This document shows, one piece after another, positions 30,001 to 42,000 of a DNA stretch of 64,000 nucleotides (the stretch's first letter is position 1; each line of letters starts with the position of its first letter). The notes below the pieces were generated by a model. It worked only from the letters and a program-made list of their open reading frames with translations, did not search any database and had not been told where the DNA came from. The stretch comes from Taxillus chinensis (lineage: Eukaryota; Streptophyta; Magnoliopsida; Santalales; Loranthaceae). The stretch covers positions 54,105,031-54,169,030 of the forward strand of contig CM042084.1 of assembly GCA_023512835.1 (NCBI GenBank), given 5' to 3'. The translations under genes were made by a program, and so were the position numbers.

Positions 30001-33000
30001 CAGTTAAGTGATAGAATCACTGCGGAAGATAACCAGATAGTGAAAGTATTTTGTTTTATTATCAAAACATAAATACAACAAAATAGAAGCAAGACTCTCT
30101 CACACTCTGTTTACAAAGGGATTCACACACTAGCCTATTTCTATCTTTTGAACTCTTGTGCATACACAGGGTTGATCTTAGCTTGATTAATGAAGATTCC
30201 TTCCTTCAATTGTTTAACTTTTATTCCGAGGAAGTAGGATAGTTCTCCCATCATGCTCATCTCAAACTTGCCTGTCATCAACTTAGTAAACTCTTCACAA
30301 AGCTTCAGATTCGTTGATCCGAAAATGATATCATCCACGTATATCTGTACGATTAGAGTGTGCTCTTTCTCTTTTCGTAGAAATAAGGTGGTGCCTATCT
30401 TCCCTTTTTGGAAGTTGTGAGCAAGTAGGAATTCCGACAGTGTGTCGTACGAGGCTCTTGGAGCTTGCTTCAAACCATATAAAGCTTTCCGAAGTTTGTA
30501 GACTAGATGTCCTGCTTTAGGTTCAATGAAACCGGGAGGTTGTTCTACGTAAACCTCCTCCTGAAGATCTCCATTCAGGAATGCGCTCTTGACGTCCATT
30601 TGATAAACTATGAAGTTTTCATATGAAGCATACGTCAGAAACATCCGGATTGCCTCAAGTCTTGCTACTGGGGCAAAGGTCTCATCATAGTCTATTCCTT
30701 CTTCTTGACGATATCCTTTGGCTACCAATCTGGCTTTGTTCCGGATTACTATTCCATCCGTATCAAGCTTGTTCCGGAACACCCATTTAACTCCAATGAC
30801 TTGCTGAGACTTAAGCCTTGGTACTAAAGTCCACACATTATTTCTCTTAAATTGATTTAGCTCTTCTTGCATGGCTTCTATCCAATTCGAATCCTGAAGA
30901 GCTTCATCTACCACTTTTGGTTCTATTTGAGATAGAAAACATGAGTAAAGACTCATGTTGGAGGTGGCTGCTCTTGTTCGTACACCAACAGTAGGATCAC
31001 CAATCACTTGATCTGAGGGATGGTTTCGGGTCCATCTGTAATTCTGTGCATGTGATGATTGATCTTGAATAATTTGAAGCTCTGCCAGATTAGGTGGTTC
31101 ACGCATATCTACTGGTTGAGCTTCTTCCGAACCAGATCTTTCCGTATTAGAAGGTACGGTAGAACTTGATGGTTCTTCAACACTGTTTCTGTCAGTGTAA
31201 ACTAGTCCGGACGGACTTCAAGGTGCTCCGGAATTTGGATATCCGTAGGAGTATGTCCGGAGCTTAACGGTAGTCCTGAGTCCGAGTCATCCGTAGCATC
31301 GTCCATAACATTTCTTTGTGCTCCGCTGGGGCCGCTTGGTTGGTCAGTATGTGTAACAGGAACAGTCATAAACTTTGAATAGTCGATGTTGTTGTCTTGA
31401 ACCTGAACGTTAGAACTTGAAGAAGCAACTTTTGACCAATCAAGATTAGTTTCATCAAAGGTCACATGGATAGATTCTTCAACCTTAAAAAGTTTTCTAT
31501 TGAAGACCCGATAAGCTTTGCTATGTAATGAGTACCCGACAAAGATCCCATCATCAGATTTTGGTTCAAATTTATTCCGGGATTCTTTGCCGTTGTTCAA
31601 TATACAGCATGTACACCCAAAGGCTCTGAAATGTGAAATTGAAGGCGTTCGTCCTCTCCACATCTCATAGGGTGTTTTCATGGTAGATTTATTTATTAGA
31701 GTTCTGTTCTGAACATAGCAGGCAGTGGACACTACTTCAGCCCATAGACTGAGAGGAAGCGTTGCCCCTGCTAACATAGATCTGCCAGCCTCGTACTTTA
31801 ACATTGATCTGCCAGCCTCGACTAAAGTACGATTCTTGCGCTCAGCTATCCCATTCTGTTGTGGAGTTATGGGCGCAGAGAAGTCATGCTGAATGCCCTG
31901 TTCAGAACAATATGATCTCATATCTGAAAAATCAAATTCTGTACCATGATCACTTCTGATGCACTTAATGCTCAGTCCTTGTGAGTTGCTTATCCAGTTG
32001 AAAAGATCTACAAGATGCTCAAAAGTTTGATCCTTTGATTTCAGGAACATCACCCATGTGTATCTGGTGAAATCATCGATAACCACAAGGGTATATCTCG
32101 CACCGACAAGCGAAGGAAGGAAATATGACCACAGAGGTCCATATGAAGAAGTTGCAGAGGAGGAGTTATCGAATTAACTGATTTACTCTTAAAGCTATGT
32201 TTGGTCAGTTTGCCGAGTTGGCATTCTCGACAGAGAGTGTCTCTGGAGTATATGAGTTTAGGTAGACCAGTGACAAGATCAAGTGATGCTAACTTAGACA
32301 GTGTCTTAAAGTTTAAGTGTGCGCATCGCTTGTGCCATAGCCAACTATCTTCATCTGATGCTTTAGTGAGGAAGCATACAGGGTCAGAAGAATTATTTCT
32401 TAAGACAACTGAGTATATGTCCCCATCTCTTGATCCGGATAACTTAATATCTCCAGATAAGTTTTCCCTTACAGTACAGGTGTTGGACATAAAGGAAACG
32501 GTAAATCCTTTGTCACATAAATTACTGACACTTAGCAGATTATGCTTCAAACCTTCGACTAGTGCAACTCGAGTGATTGATACACAGCCATTGGTTAAAG
32601 TGCCATACCCGACAGTCTTACCTTTGCTGTTGTCACCATATGAAACGGATGGACCTCGTTTGTCATTAACTTCAACAAGCAGAGTCTGATCACCCGTCAT
32701 ATGTCCCGGAGCATCCACTATCGAGGATCCACTTGCTTTGATTGATCTTTAACTTCAAGTGATCCGGCAATGCATTCCAGAGATGCTCCTGAAAGACAAC
32801 AGTTTACACTTTTGGTGCCCAAACTTGTTTCAGGCGGTTAGAGAGAGAGCAATAATGTCAACGATTCCGGATTTGATTTTGCTGGGACTTTTAGCTCTCA
32901 AAGTTGACTTTAACTTGTTAGTTTCAGCTGCCTCTTTTAATTGGGTTTTCCTGGGAGAGATACTCCTTTGAGGTTTAGATTTTGTTTTGCTCGAAGAACC

Positions 33001-36000
33001 CTTTTTATTTAACTGATCTTTATTGGTATGAATTTGATTACAAAGCCAGTTATCAGATAAACTCCAACATTCATAGTGATAATGACCTATTTCCCTACAG
33101 ATGGAACAAATACTATAATGCGGAGTACAAACAGGGGATACAGGTCTCTTAGATTTTACAGACTTTCTACCCTATTCCCTGTGGCCTAATCCATTACGTT
33201 TGGGTGACGCGCTCTTGGCCCTAAATGCGTCAGCCTTAGCCTTTTCTTTCTTTTTGGGTGCTACAGTTTTGGCTTTAACTGCAGCAGCCTTTCCTTCATC
33301 TTTAGTTACGGGAGCAACTGCTTCGGGAAAAGCACTAACAGCCTCAACTCCACAGTCATAAACTATGGTGCCACTTGAAATGAAACCATCCAACGGTTTA
33401 AATGTACTAACAGGATATAAGTTGGTTAGTTTTGGAGTGAAATCTGGAGGACACTCAGTAGCTTGAGCTATGGAAGTCGATGGTTCGGAACCTAGGCCAG
33501 GTTTGACTCGGATGTTGTCAGGATCAGTCCTAAAGGTAGAGGCTATTTCTCCGGATTTTAGCCACTTACGATTTATTTCCTTTTCCTGTTCCAGTTCATT
33601 TTCGAGTTGTTACACAATAACTTTTAGGCCCGTTAGGTTGGTATTTAACAGATGATTTTCAGCTCTTAGATCATGATACCAAGCCTCTTTTCCTCTGAAG
33701 TCAGCTATGTCCTTTTCAAGTCTAGTGATAGTAAATTCAAGGCGTTTATTCTGACTTTTCACATCTTTGTACATTTGAGTAATTATTAGTCTCTCATTCT
33801 TTTCATGATCACATTCAATAATAAGAGATTCTAATTGACTCATGAGCTCAGAGATAGAAGGTACCTCAGTATTTGCCATGAGGCAGACGTTCGGCTTAGG
33901 AGTTGGCTCATCATCCGAGGATTCCTCCTCTTCTTCCGAGTCACTGATGTACTTTGTCACGAACGCCTTCCTCTTGTTCTTGCTGTTGTCTGAAGTGGAC
34001 GGCGAGGAGTTACCTTGTCAATTTTCTCGGCCACTTTTGATTTGGATCTGCAGTCCTTCGCCCAATGACCGGTTTTCCCACAGTTGTAGCATTCCTGGGA
34101 ACTGGACTCCGGTCTCTCCTTCCTTTGGAAAGATAATGATGAGTGTCTCCTGAATCTTTTTCTGCTTTTCCTTAGAAATTGCTCAAAGGATTTGACGAGA
34201 AGAGCTATCTCCTCCTCCACGTCAGAATCAGAATTCTCGGACGCGTCCGTATCATCATTCCTCAATATGTTTAAACATTCCGTAGCTTTGAGAGCTACCC
34301 CCTTTTCTTTCCGAGCTATTTTCTCATCCCGGTCAGAGTACTTAAACCTGACTTCGTGAATCCGCAGCTCACCATATAGTTCTTCAAGGGGAACATACTG
34401 CCAGTTTTTGTCTGATTGCATTTGGAGTTGTTTGGAGTAGTAGCGATCCGGCAAAGAGCGAAAGAACTTGTCATTGATCTGAGATTGAGAATAATGCTCA
34501 TTGACAATCTTCAGCTCAAGAATGAGCTTGCCGAATCTCCGATAGATGCTTTCGAGTGATTCGTCTGGTTTATGATTGAAACTCTCAAAGTTCTGCCTGA
34601 GAGTATAGATAATGTTCTGCATCTGGGACTGACTCCCCTCATAGAAGATTGTCAGTTTATCCCAGACAGCTTTTGCTGTCGTGCAGCCATGGACGTCCGT
34701 GAAAGCCTCAGAATCCAAAGACGATGTAACGTAAGCCAGAGCCTTTTCGCTAGCGCCTGCCAGGCTCTTTCATCGTTGGTAAGTTCGGCATCCGTCTTTG
34801 GCCTTCTAACTCCATGTTCTCCGATTGTCATCGAAATTGGAATCTCCTGATGAAGACAGGGCCACATGAGATGGTCATGGCATACCATGAACATCTTCAT
34901 GCGAGCTTTCCACTGGGAGAAAAGCTCAAGTGTGAATTTGGGCGGTTTTGTCAGAGTAAAACCAGAACTCCGTGGTTGAGCAGTGGAGGTAGCAGCAAGT
35001 TGAGGTGGGTCGACGTTTTTACTACTGCTTCGATTCGGGATGGGCTCTTGTGCACCTCCGGAGTTAAGGCGAGTGTTGAATAGCATACTGCTTTCTTCGG
35101 CCATTGCTGAGAGCGAAATAGTGGGATCTCTATTTAGAACAAATAGAACTTGCTCTGATACCACTTGATGGTCCCTTGAAGCCTAGAGGGGGGTGAATAG
35201 GCTCTTATCGAAACTCTTTCTAATCTCTTAAGACACAAACACTTATCCAGTTAAGTGATAGAATCACTACGGAAGATAACCAGATAATGAAAGTATTTTG
35301 TTTTATTATCAAAACATAAATACAACAAAATAGAAGCAAGACTCTCTTACACTCTGTTTACAAAGGAATTCACACACTAGCCTATTTCTATCTTTTGAAC
35401 TCTTGTGCATACACAGGGTTGATCTTAGCTTGCTCACGCACACTGTCTCAAATATACAAGTATGAATATTTATACAAAAACATTCCTAAAGACAACATTG
35501 GAACTTGTAGTTCCGGAATGCGTTCAGCAATAACTATTCCTCGGTAATCTCTCTGCCTTGACTGCTGCAGTTTGTGGAGCTCAAGATCTTGGGTTTAAGG
35601 AGTATAAGTGTCTTTGTGAGTTCCCAAGTATAATTAAAGTTGTGTCCACATATCCGGGTGATCCACGTGTAAGGTTCTTCAGGTTCTCAACGAGTTTGTC
35701 TTACATCGGGACACCACGAGCTGATAACCTTAAATGCGGTTGAGTTGAAGCAGTATCTTCTTGGTCCGGTGTAATTTTCCTTACTCCGTAGCTAATGAAG
35801 CTCGGAACCTTACTCCGTGTCAGTGGTTGCTTAGTCCGTATCTATTTGGTACTGGAATCCTTAGTCCGTGTCAGCGTTTCCTTATTCCGCATGTAAATTT
35901 CTTACTCCGTATGTAAGTTCCTTACTCCGTATGAGTTTAAAGGATCGGATGGCTTACTCCGTACTAGCGCATCCTTACTCCGCATGAGTGAGTAGCACGG

Positions 36001-39000
36001 ATTCCTTACTCCGCATCTAGTTTCCTTACTCCGTGTGAATAAAGACTCGGGTCCTTATTCCGCATCAATACTTCCTTACTCCGTATGTATGAAAGACTCG
36101 GATGCCTTACTCCGTGTCTTCTATACTTTAGTTTGCTTGAGGGGAAGGCTTAACTTTTTAACTCCATGTCAAACCTTTTACTTCATGCGACCTTTTGGAC
36201 CAAGACTCTTACTCCGCATCAGTTTGACTTAGTCCGTTTGAGGCATTAGGAACAGATTCCGTAATCCGTAGCTTTTAAGTTCTTAGTCCGCACGAATGTT
36301 CCTTATTCCGTATGTACTGGTGACTTGGTTATTTACCAAGTGTTTGACGACACTCACTCTTGTCCGGATCAGGATTATGTATCCTGTCCTTAGCTTTGCT
36401 CTCATGAGTGTATCTCCGGATTAATAACATATCTTCTGCAACGATCAAAGAAACACAAAAGATCTCAGATCAAATTACATAAGGCTTTATCAGCATTATC
36501 CAAATTCTGGGCTTGATCCAACAATAACATCAACAAACATCGCATTTGGCTACCATATTCTCCACATTTTTTTCATCCCTACCCAATAGAATTCTATGGC
36601 CAGGCATCGATAAGTCTTAAGGATGCTAGAGTGTCCCCCAATCACACTCCCATGGAATTCTTGCAATAATTGTGATATATGGGGTAATGTTCGCGACAAC
36701 ACAAGTCTACCCCGATATAACAGTCGTTGTCCCTTCAAGGAATAATCTGGATAACAAGTATCACCGCGCAGGAGTGCGGTACGAATCCCTGCCAACCCCG
36801 CATCCATCAAAGAGTCTTGTACAATCACCTCTTAATCAAGCACTCATGGTACTAATAATGCGGACAAAGTGGGTTCCACCCCTTGCCTCGATAAGCCATC
36901 TACTACCTTGTTATCCAATCCGGGCCAATATTGTATCTCAAAATTATATCCCAATAACTTCGACAACCAGCACTGGTATTCCTCAATCACCAACCATTGT
37001 TCTAACAAAAACTTAAGACTCTAACGATTGGTTCAAACGATAAAGTGTCTACCTAACAAGTACGGTCGCCACTTCTATATAGCAAACACAATAGCCATGA
37101 GCTCGCACTCATATACAGACTTGAGGCGTGCACATGCCATTAACATTAGGTTGAACTACGTGTTGAGTTCTCTTTTTATTGTTTTTAATTTGAATTTGAG
37201 AGTTTTTTTATTTACTTTGTTTCAATTTGAATTTGTGAGTTTTTATTTGAGTTATTTATTATGTTTGAATTTTGGAGTTTTTATTTAGGTAATAATTGTG
37301 TTTGACTTTGAAGATTTTTATTTGAGTTATTTATTGTGTTTGAATTTGGAGGCAATTTATTTATTGTGTATAAAGTTGAAATGGGAGAGCTATAAAAAGG
37401 ATATCAAGATATGAGTGAGGTTATGCTTAATTTTGAGAAAATCCAATTAGAATATAATTGTACTGAGAGAGACGGCTGTCTCTCGAACTGCAAACCAACT
37501 ACTCTATTTTATTTTATAATTTTGTCTACCAATAAAATTACTCTTGTTCGAGTTCCTATCAAATTGGTATCAGAGCAACGATCTTTGAAGTGATGGCTAC
37601 AAAAAAAGTCAAAATCTTGGAAGAGAAATTAGAAGCAAAGATCAGCTCCTTCGAGGCCATCATCGATGAACAATTCGAAGCCACCAACAAACAATTCTCC
37701 ACCTTGACCACCAACAAACAGTTCTCCACCTTGGAGGCCATGCTGCACAAACTAACAGAGCTCAAACAAAACCCTCCAGCTATTCCATCGACCAAGGGAG
37801 GGGTGGTGAATAAGCTCCCTGGCAATCACAATGGGAGCTCCCTAGCAATCACAGTGGTGAATGAGCTCCCTAGTGACACAGCCGAGGGCAACGAGGCTAG
37901 GAAGGGAACACGCACACGCCGGACATGGTTGATTTGAGTGGATCGAGAACCCATGAAGAAGGCACCAAGGGATCTCGTCCTAGGGTTATCTTCTCAAGCA
38001 TCAAGCGATGCGATAACGGCAGAGGCGGTTGGATCGAGCTGAAAACAGGGGAATTAATGGTTATGTACCACCAAACGGACAACTTATCTCTGGTGGTGGC
38101 TACCTGGCACTGGCATGGGGCACACAAACCACAAGAGAGCCCTGGCTTGGAGGGAGCACAACTGGCCATCATGGGGCAAAGGAGTTTGTGGCTGGCAAAG
38201 GCAGTCTTGGCTATGAACTCGAGGAGGGTGACCCATCATGGGCTGCGCGACGGCCTAAGGTAACATGACGAGCGGCCTCATTAGCTGGAGAACCAGACCC
38301 TACGCAACTTAGTCAGTGGCTAAGGCAAAACAATGGTGGTCGAGCAGTGCCATTTAGAGAGGTGCTGAGGTCGAGGGAGGGCTGGCATGGAGCTGCAACA
38401 CTACCTAGGAGGATGCTCGGCCCTGGGCAAAGGAGAGGAGAACAAACTCGTTGGGAGGAAGGAGGCGTGAGGCAAGAGGGTGTGACCCACTACAACACCG
38501 AGCCTTGGGAGAAAGGGCCTGACATGGGAAATGGTTCTTGGGCTGGCAGTTGCCACATTGCTCAACGACTCACCCAATGTTATATGTGTCCCAGCTGCGT
38601 CGGGTTATTGGCAACCATCCCCCGTCCCCAATGTTGCCACCTACATTGACTGAGGATATGGAGATTTTGTTGGAAGGCGAGTGCCCAAGTTCGATGGGCC
38701 CACCGGGCATGATGAAGGTGCTGATTCGGTAAAAAGATTTACTCGGCTATGAAACAACATGGAACCGCTTGATATGAACGACAACAGTTCCTTTTGTTTC
38801 ACCTTGTGGACAAGGTGTCTTCTTGGGAGGGGAGTAATGTTGGGTTCTCTTTGGAATCTATTACTTCTTTAATGGATGTACAAACCACAAAAGAATTATA
38901 CGTGACTATGGCACTTTGCAATAGATCCTTAAACTAAGTGAGCGAGTGAGCCAATGCGTGTGTGTAGATAGGGAGAACTTCTCAATAATATGAACTCAAC

Positions 39001-42000
39001 ATGCTCGAATACAAAGTTATACCTCTCCTGATCGAAACTTCTCAAGAATGGTATTCATGGTCTTCCGATTTCGCTGTCCAGAGTTGACTCCTACTAAAAA
39101 ATCACACTTCCAACATGCTAGAAACTTAATCCTCTGTAGTATATATGACAAAGATTTTGCAGTAACAACCCTCTTCACAAAAACGATGCATTTCATATTT
39201 GGCTGTAACCTGAGAAAATAAGAGAGAATTTAAAAGATAACAATAAGTTTTATCAAGGAAATTGCCTTTATATTAACAAGAGTATGAAATAGTAAATTAC
39301 ATAACACAGCAAAAACATAACAAGAAATAAATAATTCCATAAATGTGACGAGATTTAAACAGATTGCTTGACTTAGGTAATTTTGTTTGAGAGCTTGGGT
39401 GGATTTCTAAGTAGTGCTATTATGGATTGGATTATTCCATGTCAGAGGGATTTCTAAGCATCCACTAAACCCATTTTCAGTTATGGAACATCTATTACAA
39501 CTGTTTCTGTCTCATGGTGGATTGAACATTAAGCAGGATTAAAGCCAACCATGTGCTCTCTACTGTCTTAGGGAATCATAAGTACCATTCTCAATTTGCC
39601 TAGGACAAGTTGTTAGAGCCATGGGTTTTGGATGCAATTATATGGGGTTTGAACTAGGAGCTAAGGCAGTTGGTCTATGAAACAAGGGAAGAATCTATCT
39701 GAAAGGATGTTGAGCCATTTGATGAACAATGAGCTTAGGACAAAATGCTTAAGATTTAATTGACATTTTTATAGGTATCAATATTTTCCAACTTTGAGAT
39801 ACACTATTGACAGTACTAAATATATATCATCCAAAGATAACACAGAAGAAACTTTGATAGAAACACCAACCTAAAAGAAGAAAGGATCTCAATCAAGCAT
39901 ACAAGCTTTCTAGAGAAAATTGGCTCCTTCAAGTCATCCACACAAGATAGATTAGACAAAAAACCATCTACAATGATAGCAAAGATAATATGTCAACAAC
40001 CAGCCAAAATATTATACTTTATCTTTATACCAGTTTCTACTTTCAATATTTAAGAGACTAGATCATATTCACCACTAGGTCAGTCATAAAGAAAAATTGT
40101 CAACTCTTAATTTGAAAGACAAGGGTCAGTTATAATGAAGTAAAACCATAGCTGATACCTCTTGTGAAACCAGTATGCAAGACTTCAGCAGCCTGAAGTA
40201 AATATCTTTCATACACAAAATCACCAGTAGAAATTCTTTCCCCATTCTGTATTTCATTAAATTCCAAGCATTTGCAACCAAGAACTAGAGTGCTCTTGGA
40301 TGTGGAGAAAAACAAACGAAAAACATTAATTGACTGTGCATACTCAAGTAGCTCAACAAAAGTAAACCAAGCAAGCAATTAACAGAAGCTAAAAAAATTG
40401 ATAATAACTATTTTTTATAAGTAAAAGAATTTATTTATTTACGAAAATCAAAACGTACACAAGAAGTGCACAATAGGCGAGAATACAATAACGAAAACAA
40501 CAACCCAATCAAAAAGAGCACCCATCCACAACATTCCAAATGAAAGAATAACACAACTCACCCGAAGCATACAATCAATCATCCAAAGAACGGAAAAGAG
40601 TACAAGAAAGCTCGACAGCAGGCCACTCCGTATCCTCAAAAACTCACGCGTTCCGCTCCCGCCAAATACTCCAAAGAAGGCAATGAGGGACAGCCCGCCA
40701 CACCGCCGAATGCCGCCCCACACCGCTCAGCCACCCGACAAACAACGCATGAAGAGACGAAGGCATCACCCATGAGATGCCGAAAAGACCCAGAACCATA
40801 TCCCACAAACTCCTGGCATAAGGGCAATGAAGGAAAAGATGATCCACATGTTCCGGCAAAGATTTGCACATGTAACACCGACTAACCAGAACAAAGCCTC
40901 AGCGCCGCAAATGATCCACAGTCAAAATCTTCCCCAAGACAGCAATCCTCGACAGCAGGCCACCCGAGAGGGCACCCGCACCTTCCAAACACTCCGCCAA
41001 GGAAAACTCTCAGTTCGGGAAGGTGAAAGCACGGAGTAAAAACTCCGGACTAGGAACCCACGCTCCCGAGAGGGGCGCCAGCACATCCTATCCATGGCAA
41101 GACGTGCCGAAGGAACTAAGTACAAGGTATCAAAGAAGGAAGAAAAAATCTCCAACTCCCAATCCTGTGCAGCACGCACAAACAACACCTCCCACTGCAT
41201 GTGAGTACCCCGACGACAATGAACATCCGCCACAAAAGCCTCAGGACAGCGTGCAAGACGAAACAACTAGGGATACACAAGCTTAAGTGGGGACTCTCCA
41301 CACCACACATCATGCCAAAAACAGATCGTAGTCCTAGCCCCCAACTCGAACACCACAAACTGAGAGAAGGACTCTCACACCTGACGAATGAATTTCCACA
41401 ACCCCATGCCATGGGGACCATGAGGCATCAAAGATATCCATCCCCCACTCGCAACCCCATACTTAGAGGCAATAACCTCCCACCACAGTGCCCCCCGCTC
41501 TACCCCAAAACGCCAAAGCCATTTCCCCAGAAGAGCAGTCTTAAAACGACTCAAATTCCGAAGAGCCAAACCACCAGAAGAAAGAGGTCGACACACCTCC
41601 CACCTAACCAAAGGGATCCGTGGCATGCCAGCCACGGAGCCCCATAGGAAATGCCTCTGGATGCGCACCATGCGTGAAGCCACAGTTGCGGGAAGAGGAA
41701 ACGGGGAAAGAAAGTATGTCGGCAAGCTGGAAAGGGCGCTCCGAATCAAAGTAAGCCGACCCCCCTTGGAGAGATTAAGGCGCTTCCAAGCAGCCAAGTG
41801 CCGCTCCATCCGCTCCAGAACCGGCTCCCAAATAGCAGATGCTCAAAAGGACACCCCCAAGGGAAGCCCCAAATACAACAGGGGAAGCTGAGCAGTCGAG
41901 CACCCCAAGATATCAGTTAGACCCCTCATAGAAGCCACCTCACCAACCAGAACCATCACAGATTTGCTGAGGTTAATTCGCAGGCCCGAAACAGCCTCAA

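Larger units (their letters stand above)
29919..36523 (-). mobile_element. Sirevirus-like Ty1/copia element, 6.6 kb, TSD ATAAC
   Basis: Flanked by ATAAC at 29914-29918 and 36524-36528. 5' LTR 35166-36523 (1,358 bp, TGTTGGAT...CCATCA), primer site TGGTATCAGAGC next to it, gag, protease, integrase, RT, and a 3' LTR cut to 267 bp (29919-30185). The kept LTR parts have the same length and about seven mismatches by hand count, so the insertion is fairly recent. RNase H, polypurine tract and most of the 3' LTR are deleted. SIRE/Maximus lineage is inferred from the long gag with coiled coil and the [16 protein letters not shown] stretch. Confidence 0.88.

Noticed and set aside
32201..32689. 162-codon plus-strand open frame
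   Set aside because: Exact antisense of the copia protease/pre-integrase coding region.
37565..37576. TGGTATCAGAGC as part of a tRNA gene
   Set aside because: It is the initiator-tRNA complement used as an LTR primer site, directly after a TG...CA LTR; no cloverleaf around it.
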